DNA of 64,000 bases from Neohoeflea coraliihabitans (lineage in GTDB: Bacteria; Pseudomonadota; Alphaproteobacteria; Rhizobiales; Rhizobiaceae): contig NZ_JAHWQX010000003.1 of assembly GCF_019334345.1 (NCBI RefSeq), forward strand, positions 186,001-250,000. Direction: 5' to 3'. A model generated the notes under the pieces. It was not told the origin of the DNA. It saw nothing but the letters and a program-made list of their open reading frames with translations, and made no database searches. Position numbers and translations under genes: made by a program. Of this stretch, positions 43,537 through 52,385 are shown in pieces (position 1 is the first letter of the stretch; every line of letters starts with the position of its first letter).

Positions 43537-44073
43537 ATGCTGATACTTCCCCGATTGAAATTTGCCTGTGCCGGTGCCGCCCTGGCGCTGGTGCTGGCGA
43601 GCGGAGCGACCGCCTTTGCACAGGAGCCGAGCGATTCGCATCTGGCGGCGGCGCGCAGTGCGATTTCGGCGCTGAAACAGACCGATCAATTCGATTCCAT
43701 CCTGCCGGGCGCTGCCGCGCGGCTGAAAGCCAATCTGATCCAGTCGACGCCGGACATCCAGCCTGAGATCGATGCGGCCGTTGACGAGGTGGCGCTGTCG
43801 CTGGCCAGCCGGCGCGGCGATCTCGAGCGCGAGGCGGCAGCGGTGTATGCGAAATCCTTCAGCGAAGAAGAGCTGAAGGCGATTGCGGACTTCTACACCT
43901 CGCCGGCCGGCGTCAAGCTTCTGGAAAGCGGTCCGCTGGCCACGCGCGAACTGCTGAAGGCGGCGGAAATCTGGTCAAATGGCATTCAACGCGACATGGC
44001 AGAGCAGGTGGCGGAAAAACTGCGCGCCGAACTTGGCCAGCGCGACAAGGTGGTGCCGAAGACCGAGCAGTAA
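43537..44073 (+). CDS. Exported DUF2059 protein
   Basis: The 178-residue protein begins with a signal peptide (FACAGAALALVLASGATAFA) and has the DUF2059 domain near its C-terminus: FSEEELKAIADFYTSPAGVKLLESGPLATREL, which is the conserved core of these periplasmic helical proteins of unknown function. It is short-spaced behind rpiA and is followed by a Rho-independent terminator at 44107. The pairing rpiA-DUF2059-gor is common in rhizobia. Confidence 0.85.
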   Translation: MLILPRLKFACAGAALALVLASGATAFAQEPSDSHLAAARSAISALKQTDQFDSILPGAAARLKANLIQSTPDIQPEIDAAVDEVALSLASRRGDLEREAAAVYAKSFSEEELKAIADFYTSPAGVKLLESGPLATRELLKAAEIWSNGIQRDMAEQVAEKLRAELGQRDKVVPKTEQ

Positions 44074-44106
44074 GACGCTCGGCAGCGCCGCATTGGCAGA
44101 AATTGC

Positions 44107-44137
44107 AGCTCCGGGCCGTCGCCCGGGGCTTTTTCTT
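44107..44137 (+). terminator. Rho-independent terminator after the rpiA-DUF2059 operon
   Basis: AGCTCCGGGC and GCCCGGGGCT form a ten-base stem (44107-44116 with 44121-44130) around a CGTC loop, with one bulge or wobble near the base, and TTTTCTTT follows immediately. The position, 33 bases after the DUF2059 stop and 80 bases before gor, fits a terminator for the upstream pair. Confidence 0.85.
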
Positions 44138-44186
44138 TGCCGCGGCTGACTATATGCAAAGCGCAAATTGGAAGAAAGGAACGGGC

Positions 44187-45575
44187 ATGGCCAGTTATGA
44201 CTACGATCTCTTCGTCATCGGAGGCGGATCGGGGGGCGTGCGCGCGGCGCGGCTTGCCGCCGGGCTGGGAAAGAAGGTGGCCATTGCCGAGGAGTATCGA
44301 TTCGGCGGCACCTGTGTCATCCGTGGCTGCGTGCCGAAAAAGCTGTTCGTCTACGCCTCGCAATTCTCGGAGCATTTCGAGGATGCGGCCGGATTTGGCT
44401 GGTCAGTGGGCGAAACCTCCTTCGACTGGCCGACCCTGATTGCCAACAAGGACCGGGAAGTCGACCGGCTCGAGGGGCTCTACCGCAAGGGACTGGAGAC
44501 GGCGGGGGCGACGATCATCGAAAGCCGCGCCGAATTCGTCGGGCCGCACGAAATCCGAATTTCCGCATCGGGCGAAACGGTGACGGCGGAGCATGTGCTG
44601 ATCGCCGTCGGCGGGCGGCCGAATCCGCATGCGGCGCTGCCCGGCCATGAGCTGTGCATCAGTTCCAACGAGGCCTTTCATCTGGAGAGCTTGCCAAAAG
44701 CCATCGCCATCGCCGGCGGCGGCTACATCGCGGTGGAATTCGCCAATATCTTTCACGGCCTCGGCGTCGAGACGACATTGGTCTATCGCGGTCAGGAGAT
44801 CCTGTCGCGCTTTGACCAGGACATGCGCCGCGGCCTGCACACGGCGATGGAGAACAAGGGCATCAAGATCCTGTGCCACCAGGTCTTTCACAAGATCGAG
44901 AAAACCGCTGACGGGCGCCTGCGTGCCGAATTGTCGGACGGCGACGAGCTGGTCGTTGACCAGGTGATGCTGGCGCTCGGGCGTGATCCGAATACCGAGA
45001 CGCTGGGGCTCGACAAGGCCGGCGTCGAGACCGATCACAAGGGCGCCATTCCGGTCGACGCCTATTCGCGCACCAATGTCGAGCATATCTATGCGGTCGG
45101 CGATGTCACCGACCGGGTGGCACTGACGCCGGTGGCGATCCACGAGGCGATGTGCTTTGTCGACACGGTCTACAAGGATCGCCCGACGGCGCCGGACCAC
45201 CAACTGATCGCCACCGCCGTATTCTCGCAGCCGGAAATCGGCACGGTCGGGATGAGCGAAGACGAGGCCGCAGCCAAGTATGAGGCGCTTGAAATCTACC
45301 GCGCCGAGTTCCGGCCAATGAAGAACACGCTGTCCGGCCGCCAGGAAAAGATGATCATGAAGATCGTCGTCAACGGGCTCGACCGGACCGTGCTCGGCGT
45401 GCACATTCTCGGTGCCGATGCGGGTGAAATGGCGCAGGTGATCGCCATCGCGCTGAAGGCCGGCTGCAGCAAGGACGATTTCGACCGGACGATGGCGGTG
45501 CATCCGACGGCGGCGGAGGAACTGGTGACCATGTATCAGCCAAGCTACCGGGTGAAGAACGGCGAGCGGGTCTGA
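44187..45575 (+). CDS. gor: Glutathione-disulfide reductase
   Basis: ATG 44187 has an AAGGAACGGG ribosome site and gives 462 residues. FAD motif VIGGGSGGVRAARLAA, redox disulfide Cys43-Cys48 in GGTCVIRGCVPKKL, NADPH motif AIAGGGYIAVEFANIFHGLG and the C-terminal catalytic His in MAVHPTAAEEL are present. It reduces oxidised glutathione with NADPH in the cytoplasm. It is followed by the GH19-like and gamma-glutamylcyclotransferase-like genes with short gaps, an unusual glutathione-linked grouping. Confidence 0.95.
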   Translation: MASYDYDLFVIGGGSGGVRAARLAAGLGKKVAIAEEYRFGGTCVIRGCVPKKLFVYASQFSEHFEDAAGFGWSVGETSFDWPTLIANKDREVDRLEGLYRKGLETAGATIIESRAEFVGPHEIRISASGETVTAEHVLIAVGGRPNPHAALPGHELCISSNEAFHLESLPKAIAIAGGGYIAVEFANIFHGLGVETTLVYRGQEILSRFDQDMRRGLHTAMENKGIKILCHQVFHKIEKTADGRLRAELSDGDELVVDQVMLALGRDPNTETLGLDKAGVETDHKGAIPVDAYSRTNVEHIYAVGDVTDRVALTPVAIHEAMCFVDTVYKDRPTAPDHQLIATAVFSQPEIGTVGMSEDEAAAKYEALEIYRAEFRPMKNTLSGRQEKMIMKIVVNGLDRTVLGVHILGADAGEMAQVIAIALKAGCSKDDFDRTMAVHPTAAEELVTMYQPSYRVKNGERV

Positions 45576-45588
45576 CAGAGTTGCCGCC

Positions 45589-46257
45589 ATGGATCGCAGC
45601 GCCTTCTTCCGCTACCTCACCGAGGTCGATGCGCGGTTGTTTCCGGACGGCATGAGTGATGCGCAGCAGCGCGGGCTGACGGTCAAGCTGACGATCTGGG
45701 ACGCGCATTACTCAGCCTATCCCGACAGCTACCTGGCGGCGGCGCTCGGGCAGATCCACCGCGAGACCGGCGGCCGGATGGAGCCGGTGCTCGAGGCCTT
45801 TGCGGCAGACCGCAGCGAGGCGGCGCAGCGTCTGCAGGCCGCATTCGACAGCGGGCGGCTGAGTTGGGTGAAAACGCCCTATTGGCAGGCCGACGAGAGC
45901 GGGCAGATCGCGGTCGGTGGCGGTGACATCCAGCTCACGCATCGGCGCAACTATCTCAAGGCAGAGGCGCAGCTTGCTAAACGCGGCATTGCCTGCGGTC
46001 TGGCCGCGGATTACGACCGTATCCTCGATCCGGTCGTCTCGGCGCATGTGGCCTTTTGCGGCATGATCGAGGGCTGGTTCCGGCCCTGCCGCTTGGCTGA
46101 TTTCGATGCCGGTGACGGGCGCCTCGATTATCGTGCGGCGCGCGACGTGGTCAATGGTGACGGGGCGCATATCGGCGACGAGATCGTGCGCAACTGCGAG
46201 ATCTACGCGGCGGCCTTGCGGGCCGGCGGCGGGTTTCAGCGGGGCCGGGCGAAGTGA
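45589..46257 (+). CDS. GH19-like lysozyme/chitinase-fold protein, no signal peptide
   Basis: The 222-residue protein has GH19-type elements: GQIHRETGGRM (the HETGG motif with the catalytic Glu), a segment with YWQADESGQIAVGGGDIQLTHRRNYLKA matching the family GRGxIQLTHxxNY, and a third helix-rich part. The domain normally hydrolyses chitin or peptidoglycan. No signal peptide is visible, so export would need a holin-like or other route, and phage-type endolysins are one alternative. It lies 13 bases after gor and overlaps the next gene by four bases (GTGA). The link to glutathione genes is unexplained. Confidence 0.7.
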   Translation: MDRSAFFRYLTEVDARLFPDGMSDAQQRGLTVKLTIWDAHYSAYPDSYLAAALGQIHRETGGRMEPVLEAFAADRSEAAQRLQAAFDSGRLSWVKTPYWQADESGQIAVGGGDIQLTHRRNYLKAEAQLAKRGIACGLAADYDRILDPVVSAHVAFCGMIEGWFRPCRLADFDAGDGRLDYRAARDVVNGDGAHIGDEIVRNCEIYAAALRAGGGFQRGRAK

Positions 46258-46919
46258 AGGAAGGTGTTGTGACGACCAGTTTGGATATGACGGATGCGCC
46301 ACGTGGCGACCCCGAGGCACGGATTGCGTATTTCGGCTACGGGTCGCTGGTCAACCGCGCGACGCTGCGCACCCAGATCGTCGCTGCCTATCCGGCGCGG
46401 GTGACCGGTTGGCAGAGGCTGTGGCGGCCGCGCCCGGCGCAGGCACCGAAATACGCAGGCGTCGGACCGGCGGTTCTGACCGCCGAGGCGGCCGCCGATG
46501 CCGCGATGGACGGCATGCTGATCATCGACCGGCTGGCCAGCCTGCCGTCGGTGGATGCGCGTGAAAATCTCTACCGGCGGGTGGCATTGCCGCGCGAGGC
46601 GCTTGCCTTCGAGGGCCCGGCGCCGGCCCACCTGCCGGATGCGCTTTATATCTACGAACGCGGCTACGAGCCGGAAAAGGATGCTTCTCGCTCGCCGATC
46701 CTGCGCAGCTATCTCGATGCGGTGCTGCAAGGATTTCACCAGGTGTTCGGGGCCGACGGCGTCGAGCGCTTCATGGCGGAAACCCAGGGATTTGCAGGGC
46801 ATGCGATCCACGAAGACCGCGATACGCCGCTTTATCCGCGGGCCGTTCGCCTCGCTGACGGCGAGGCAGATCTGTTCGCGCGGGTGCTGGCGGAACATGG
46901 TCTGGGCAGCCAAGCTTGA
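46254..46919 (+). CDS. Gamma-glutamylcyclotransferase (AIG2-like) family protein
   Basis: The frame from GTG 46254, overlapping the previous stop, gives 221 residues; GTG 46269 with the AAGGAAGG ribosome site is a shorter alternative of 216. The fold signature IAYFGYGSLVNRATL and later PDALYIYERGYEPEKDASRSPILRSYLDAVLQGF match the BtrG/GGCT-type family, which releases 5-oxoproline from gamma-glutamyl peptides or amines. Its position after gor suggests glutathione or gamma-glutamyl turnover. Catalytic Glu assignment is tentative. Interestingly the window also encodes PxpABC-like proteins that could use 5-oxoproline. Confidence 0.78.
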   Translation: MKEGVVTTSLDMTDAPRGDPEARIAYFGYGSLVNRATLRTQIVAAYPARVTGWQRLWRPRPAQAPKYAGVGPAVLTAEAAADAAMDGMLIIDRLASLPSVDARENLYRRVALPREALAFEGPAPAHLPDALYIYERGYEPEKDASRSPILRSYLDAVLQGFHQVFGADGVERFMAETQGFAGHAIHEDRDTPLYPRAVRLADGEADLFARVLAEHGLGSQA

Positions 46920-47079
46920 GACGAACAGGCTGGGAGCGGGACGGCGGCCGGACGAGAAACGCTCCGCCTGCGGCTTTCATTGCGGCGGCATTGGCGCTAT
47001 AAGCCGCCGCCAACAGCACAGTTTACGCTCCCGCCGCCGGTCATTGCGCCGGGCGGGGCCACAGAACAGGGTTTAAACC

Positions 47080-48459
47080 ATGGCACAGAACTGGACACCA
47101 TCAAGCTGGCGCGACAAGCCGATCCAGCAGGTTCCCGACTATCCGGATGCCGAGGCGCTGCAGACAACGGAACAGCGCCTGGCGAAATTTCCGCCGCTGG
47201 TGTTTGCCGGTGAAGCCCGGCGGCTGACCGATGCGCTTGCCAAGGTGGCGGGCGGCGAGGGCTTCCTGTTGCAGGGCGGCGATTGCGCGGAAAGCTTTGC
47301 CGAGCACGAGGCCGACAATATCCGCGATTTCTTCCGGGTCTTCCTGCAGATGGCAGTGGTGCTGACCTATGGCGCGCAGCAGCCGGTGGTCAAGGTCGGC
47401 CGGATCGGTGGCCAGTTCGCCAAGCCGCGTTCGTCCGCCTTCGAAACGCAGGGTGAAACGAAACTGCCGAGCTATCGCGGTGATATCGTCAACGGCATCG
47501 ATTTCGACGAGAAGTCGCGTATTCCGGACCCGGAACGGCAGATCATGGCCTACCGCCAGTCGGCGGCAACGCTCAATCTGCTGCGCGCCTTTGCCCAGGG
47601 CGGTTACGCCAAGCTCGACAATGTGCATCAATGGATGCTCGGCTTCGTCAAGGACAGCCCGCAGGCGGAACGCTACCAGAAACTCGCCGACCGCATTTCC
47701 GAGACGGTCGATTTCATGAAGGCCATCGGCATCACGGCGGAAACGCATGCGCGGCTGCGCGAGACCGATTTCTTCACGAGCCACGAAGCCTTGCTGCTCG
47801 GCTATGAGCAGGCGCTGACGCGCACGGATTCGACCAGTGGCGACTATTACGCCACGTCGGGTCACATGATCTGGATCGGTGACCGCACCCGCCAGGCCGA
47901 TCATGCGCATGTCGAGTTCTGCCGTGGCATCAAGAACCCGATCGGCCTGAAATGCGGCCCGACGCTGGACCCGGATGATCTGCTCAACCTGATCGACATC
48001 CTCAACCCCGGCAACGAAGCCGGCCGGCTGACGCTGATCGCCCGGTTCGGACACGACAAGATCGCTGACCATCTGCCGAAGCTGATCCGCGCCGTCGAAC
48101 GCGAAGGCAAGAAGGTCGTGTGGTCCTGTGATCCGATGCATGGCAACACGATTTCGCTGAACGGCTACAAGACGCGGCCCTTCGAGCGGGTGCTGTCGGA
48201 GGTCGAGAGCTTCTTCCAGATCCATCGTGCCGAGGGCACGCATCCCGGCGGCATCCACATCGAGATGACCGGCAAGGATGTGACCGAGTGCACCGGGGGT
48301 GCGCGCGCCGTGTCAGCCGAAAGCCTGTCGGATCGCTACCACACCCATTGCGATCCGCGCCTCAATGCCAGCCAGGCTCTGGAACTGGCATTCCTGGTGG
48401 CTGAACTGCTGAAGGGCAGCCGCGAAGCCAGCAAGTCGGCGGCCGCCGTCAGCGGCTGA
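47080..48459 (+). CDS. aroG: 3-Deoxy-7-phosphoheptulonate synthase, class II
   Basis: The 459-residue protein is a full-length class II (plant-like) DAHP synthase: [19 protein letters not shown] at the start, [45 protein letters not shown] and [18 protein letters not shown]. It condenses PEP and erythrose 4-phosphate, the first step of aromatic amino acid synthesis. The gene is monocistronic and ends in a strong terminator at 48487. The symbol aroG is used loosely, as naming of class II enzymes varies. Confidence 0.95.
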   Translation: MAQNWTPSSWRDKPIQQVPDYPDAEALQTTEQRLAKFPPLVFAGEARRLTDALAKVAGGEGFLLQGGDCAESFAEHEADNIRDFFRVFLQMAVVLTYGAQQPVVKVGRIGGQFAKPRSSAFETQGETKLPSYRGDIVNGIDFDEKSRIPDPERQIMAYRQSAATLNLLRAFAQGGYAKLDNVHQWMLGFVKDSPQAERYQKLADRISETVDFMKAIGITAETHARLRETDFFTSHEALLLGYEQALTRTDSTSGDYYATSGHMIWIGDRTRQADHAHVEFCRGIKNPIGLKCGPTLDPDDLLNLIDILNPGNEAGRLTLIARFGHDKIADHLPKLIRAVEREGKKVVWSCDPMHGNTISLNGYKTRPFERVLSEVESFFQIHRAEGTHPGGIHIEMTGKDVTECTGGARAVSAESLSDRYHTHCDPRLNASQALELAFLVAELLKGSREASKSAAAVSG

Positions 48460-48486
48460 ACCTCAGGGCTGACTACATACCGATCG

Positions 48487-48512
48487 GGCCGGGTGTTTCA
48501 CCCGGCCTTTTT
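48487..48512 (+). terminator. Rho-independent terminator after the DAHP synthase gene
   Basis: GGCCGGGTG and CACCCGGCC form a perfect nine-base stem around a TTT loop, followed by TTTTT at 48508-48512. It lies 28 bases after the stop codon and just before the convergent acetyltransferase end. Confidence 0.9.
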
Positions 48513-49021
48513 CATGCGCGATCGCCGAGAAGATGCTTGCCACGTTCGGCGAGTGCCACAAAGGCGTCCTGCGCGGCCATGCGGATTTCCTCTTTCGGCG
48601 AGGCAGCCAGACCGAGCCGGTCATAGAAGATCTGCGCCTGCATGTTGGACGGATCGACCGACAGGCGCATATAGGTGGCGCCCGCCGCGCGCTCCTCGGC
48701 GGCTATGCGGGCGAGCAGTGCTTCGCCAACCCGCTGGCCGCGAAATTCCGGCGCCACATACAGATCCTGAACATAGACGCCGCACTTGCCGTACCAGGTC
48801 GAGAAGATGGTGAAATACAGACACAATCCGGCAAACCGGTCAGCCTTTTCGGCCATCAGCACGGAAAAGGCCGGTTGCGAACCGAATCCGTGCTGCTCGA
48901 GGTCGGAAATGGTCAGGTGAAACTGATCGTTCTCGTGCAAATGCTCTGCCAACGCCTTCAAGGCCCGATGGATCGTCGCGGCATCACTGATTTCGGCGCG
49001 GCGCAGGGAGACGGGGGTCAT
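48512..49021 (-). CDS. GNAT family N-acetyltransferase
   Basis: The 169-residue protein has a GNAT fold: RRAEISDAATIHRALKALAEHL, then VYVQDLYVAPEFRGQRVGEALLARIAAEERAAG with the acetyl-CoA pyrophosphate loop (RGQRVGEALL). SVDPSNMQAQIFYDRLGL is the last core strand and helix. N-acetyltransferases of this size acetylate amines, amino sugars or protein N-termini; the acceptor is unknown. The gene is convergent with the DAHP synthase gene across its terminator. Confidence 0.85.
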   Translation of the reverse strand: MTPVSLRRAEISDAATIHRALKALAEHLHENDQFHLTISDLEQHGFGSQPAFSVLMAEKADRFAGLCLYFTIFSTWYGKCGVYVQDLYVAPEFRGQRVGEALLARIAAEERAAGATYMRLSVDPSNMQAQIFYDRLGLAASPKEEIRMAAQDAFVALAERGKHLLGDRA

Positions 49022-49195
49022 CGGCAGAGTGCTCCTTGATCTTCAGCCACTGGCGGTCGCGGGCCTGGTCGTCCTTGACCGGAAACGACTTTCCGGCGGA
49101 CGAACGTTGTGCTCATATGTGCGCAACATTGTGCGGGAATGCGTAGAGATGATCTATCTAGGGGGACCGGGCCCAATGTCAGGGGAAGAACCAAA

Positions 49196-49630
49196 ATGAC
49201 CGGCATCGCCGGTTCTCACACCGGAGGCTGTCTTTGCGGGGCGGTGCGTTTTCGCACCGAGGGCCCACTGCGCGCGGTCATCGCCTGCCATTGCGGCCAG
49301 TGCCGCCGGCAATCGGGCCTTTATTATGCGGCCACCGATGTCGATGACACATGCCTGACGATTGATGACCAGGCGGGAATGCTGTGCTGGTACCATTCCT
49401 CCAATCAGGCGGCGCGCGGCTTCTGCAAGCGCTGCGGGTCGGCGCTGTTCTGGCGCGCCAGGAAACGTGAGCGCACCTCGATACTTGCCGGCGCCTTCGA
49501 CCCGCCGACCGGGCTGCAGATGGCGGCGCACATCTATTGTGCCGACAAGGGTGATTTTTACACGATCGCAGACGGGCTGCCGCAGCATGCGCGGGATTTG
49601 CCAGCGGAGCACTCCGACGAGACCGAATGA
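49196..49630 (+). CDS. GFA (glutathione-dependent formaldehyde-activating-like) family protein
   Basis: ATG 49196 gives 144 residues. The Cys pattern GGCLCGAVRF, CHCGQCRRQSG and FCKRCGSALFW is the zinc-binding core of the GFA/CENP-V fold (Mss4-like), a carbon-sulfur lyase or small-molecule thiol-binding domain. Most bacterial members have no proven substrate; the name comes from the formaldehyde-glutathione enzyme. The gene is isolated. The 174-base upstream region shows nothing strong besides the start of the acetyltransferase unit. Confidence 0.85.
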   Translation: MTGIAGSHTGGCLCGAVRFRTEGPLRAVIACHCGQCRRQSGLYYAATDVDDTCLTIDDQAGMLCWYHSSNQAARGFCKRCGSALFWRARKRERTSILAGAFDPPTGLQMAAHIYCADKGDFYTIADGLPQHARDLPAEHSDETE

Positions 49631-49689
49631 GGGTGGCGCGCTTGCAGAGCAGGACGTGTCGCACCATCTGACGACAAAGGAGTGTCGCA

Positions 49690-50547
49690 ATGTCCGAAGT
49701 TTTCGTTTCCCCGCAGCCGCAGGCCCGCCAGGGAGCGGTTCTGCCGAGCCTGTTCATCTCGCATGGCTCGCCCGATACGGTGATCGCACGCACTCCGGCG
49801 AACGCCTTTCTGCGCGACGTCGCATCGTCATTGCCACGTCCCAAAGCCATCGTTGTGGTCAGCGCGCATTTCGAACTTCCGGACCTTGTCGGGGTCACCG
49901 CTGACGCGGCGCCGGAGACCATCCATGATTTTGGCGGCTTCCAGCAAGAGCTGTACGAGATGCAGTATCCGGCCCCCGGTGCACCGGAACTGGCAGAGCA
50001 GATTTCAGCAGATCTTGCTGCGCAGGGGTTCACCGCGCGGACGCTGGTCGAGCGTGGGTTCGATCACGGCGTGTGGGTGCCGCTGATCCTGATGTATCCC
50101 GAGGCCGACATCCCGGTGGTGGTCGTGTCCGTCGATCCGCAGGGCGGGCCAGAGCACCATTTGCGGCTCGGCAGGGCGCTGGCAAAACTGGCGCGTGAAG
50201 ACGTGCTGGTGGTCGGGTCCGGGTCGTTTACGCATAATCTTCCTGAGGCGTTCGTGAATGTGCGCCAGGGCGCGCGCGATGCGGCGGTGCCCGCGTGGGC
50301 GCAGGAGTTTGCCGACTGGATGTGCGAGCGCATCTCGGCGGCGGATCTCGATGCGCTGCTCGCCTACCGCGATCGCGCCCCGCATGCGAGCCGCAATCAC
50401 CCGACCGACGAGCATCTGATGCCGCTGTTTGTTGCGATGGGGGTTGCCGGAGACCGGTTTGCAGCAACGCAACTGCATCGCAGCGACGAGTTCGGCGTCC
50501 TGTCGATGGCGATGTGGCGGTTCGACCCGGCCCCGGCGGAGCGTTAG
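49690..50547 (+). CDS. DODA-type (LigB family) extradiol dioxygenase
   Basis: The 285-residue protein has the LigB-type non-heme iron site: LFISHGSPDTV (His), VVVSAHFELPD (His) and a Glu/His in the C-terminal half (HASRNHPTDEHLMPLFVAMG). These enzymes open aromatic rings at the extradiol position; the DODA group includes 4,5-DOPA dioxygenases and enzymes of unknown substrate such as YgiD. Iron is likely required. It is 59 bases after the GFA gene and 70 bases before nadE; no aromatic pathway genes adjoin it. Confidence 0.87.
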   Translation: MSEVFVSPQPQARQGAVLPSLFISHGSPDTVIARTPANAFLRDVASSLPRPKAIVVVSAHFELPDLVGVTADAAPETIHDFGGFQQELYEMQYPAPGAPELAEQISADLAAQGFTARTLVERGFDHGVWVPLILMYPEADIPVVVVSVDPQGGPEHHLRLGRALAKLAREDVLVVGSGSFTHNLPEAFVNVRQGARDAAVPAWAQEFADWMCERISAADLDALLAYRDRAPHASRNHPTDEHLMPLFVAMGVAGDRFAATQLHRSDEFGVLSMAMWRFDPAPAER

Positions 50548-50617
50548 GCGCGTCCCGGTGATCGGCGCGCGTAGATTGCGATTTGCAATTTGCGGCTGAT
50601 AGGCTAATTCCGAAGTC

Positions 50618-52306
50618 ATGGCAGAGCAAACTCAACAGGGCACACCGGATGTGCTGCGTATTGCCGTCGCGCAGATGAATCCGACCGTCGGCGACATCGC
50701 CGGCAATGTTGCGCAGGTGCGGGCCGGGCGCGAGGACGCGGCGCGGCACGGTGCCGATATCGTCGTGTTTCCGGAACTGTTCCTGTCGGGCTATCCGCCC
50801 GAGGATCTCGTCGTGCGTCCGGCCTTTCTCGAGGCCTGCGCCAGGGCGGTTGCCGAGCTTGCAGCGGATACATCCGATGGCGGGCCGGCGGTGATTGTCG
50901 GCTATCCGCGCGGCGAGGAGGGCAAACGCTACAATTCGGTAGCGGTGCTCGATGGTGGCGCCGTGGTCGGGGTACGCGACAAGGTCGATCTGCCCAATTA
51001 CGGCGAATTTGATGAAAAGCGGGTGTTTGACGCCGGCGAAATGCCGGGTCCGGTGATGGTGCGCGGGGTGCGCATCGGCCTGCCGGTGTGCGAGGACATC
51101 TGGGGCGATCTCGGCGTGTGCGAGACGCTGGCTGAAAGCGGTGCGGAACTGCTTATCGTGGCGAACGGTTCGCCCTATTACCGCGGCAAGGTGGACGTGC
51201 GGCAGCAGGTGGTGCTGCGGCAGGTGATCGAGAGCGGGTTGCCGCTGATTTACGCCAACATGCTCGGCGGGCAGGATGAACTGGTGTTCGACGGCGCCAG
51301 CTTTGCATTCAACGCCGACCATACGCTGGCGTTTCAGATGAGCCAGTTCGAAGATGCGGTGTCGGTCTCGACCTGGCGACGCGGTGAAGACGGCTGGGCC
51401 TGCAAGTCCGGGGTCATGTCGGTGATTCCCGGCGCCGAGGAAGCGGATTATCGCGCCTGCATGCTGGGGTTGCGCGACTACGTCAACAAGAACGGTTTCC
51501 GCAATGTCGTGCTCGGCCTGTCGGGCGGTATCGATTCGGCGCTGTGCGCGGCGCTGTGCGTTGATGCGCTCGGCGAAGAGCGGCTGCGCGCCGTGATGCT
51601 GCCCTATCGGTATACGGCGCCGGAATCGATCGAGGATGCCGCGGCCTGCGCGCGCGCGCTCGGCTGCCGCTACGACGTTGTGGCGATCGAGGAAACGGTC
51701 ACCGCGTTTTCCAACGCGCTCGGCGACTTGTTCGAGGGCACGGAAGAGGGGGTCACCGAGGAAAATCTGCAGAGCCGGACGCGCGGCACCATCTTAATGG
51801 CGATCTCCAACAAGTTCGGCTCGATGGTGGTGACGACCGGCAACAAGTCGGAAATGTCCGTCGGCTACGCGACGCTGTACGGCGACATGAATGGCGGGTT
51901 CAACCCGATCAAGGACCTGTACAAATTGCAGGTCTACGCCCTTTCGCGCTGGCGCAATGCGCATCTGCCGCCCGGCGCGCTTGGCCCGTCCGGCGAGGTG
52001 ATCCCGGCACGGATCATCGACAAGGCGCCCTCGGCGGAACTGCGCCCTGACCAGACGGACCAGGATTCGCTGCCGCCCTATGCCGATCTCGACGACATTC
52101 TCGAATGTCTGGTCGAGAAGGAAATGGGCACGCAGGAGATTGTTGCGCGCGGTCACGACGTGGCGGTGGTGCACCGGATCGAGCATCTTCTTTATCTGGC
52201 CGAGTACAAGCGGCGGCAATCGGCGCCGGGCGTGAAGATCACCCGCAAGAATTTCGGCCGCGACCGCCGCTATCCGATCACCAACCGGTTCCGCGACCGC
52301 GATTGA
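50618..52306 (+). CDS. nadE: Glutamine-dependent NAD+ synthetase
   Basis: The 562-residue protein has an N-terminal nitrilase-type glutaminase domain with the Glu-Lys-Cys triad (Glu53 in VFPELFLSGYP, Lys122 in VRDKVDLPNYGEF, Cys158 in GLPVCEDIWG) and a C-terminal NAD synthetase domain with the pyrophosphatase loop LSGGIDSALC (about 301-310). It forms NAD+ from nicotinate adenine dinucleotide, ATP and glutamine. Length and domain order are as expected for the glutamine-using bacterial form. The following MFS gene starts 79 bases later. Confidence 0.95.
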   Translation: MAEQTQQGTPDVLRIAVAQMNPTVGDIAGNVAQVRAGREDAARHGADIVVFPELFLSGYPPEDLVVRPAFLEACARAVAELAADTSDGGPAVIVGYPRGEEGKRYNSVAVLDGGAVVGVRDKVDLPNYGEFDEKRVFDAGEMPGPVMVRGVRIGLPVCEDIWGDLGVCETLAESGAELLIVANGSPYYRGKVDVRQQVVLRQVIESGLPLIYANMLGGQDELVFDGASFAFNADHTLAFQMSQFEDAVSVSTWRRGEDGWACKSGVMSVIPGAEEADYRACMLGLRDYVNKNGFRNVVLGLSGGIDSALCAALCVDALGEERLRAVMLPYRYTAPESIEDAAACARALGCRYDVVAIEETVTAFSNALGDLFEGTEEGVTEENLQSRTRGTILMAISNKFGSMVVTTGNKSEMSVGYATLYGDMNGGFNPIKDLYKLQVYALSRWRNAHLPPGALGPSGEVIPARIIDKAPSAELRPDQTDQDSLPPYADLDDILECLVEKEMGTQEIVARGHDVAVVHRIEHLLYLAEYKRRQSAPGVKITRKNFGRDRRYPITNRFRDRD

Positions 52307-52385
52307 GGGCGCCTGCAGCGGCTGCAGCCTTGCAAGTGCGGCGGCCTGGGTGCATGGCTCGCACTCCTTTGACCTGGATTCCTCC

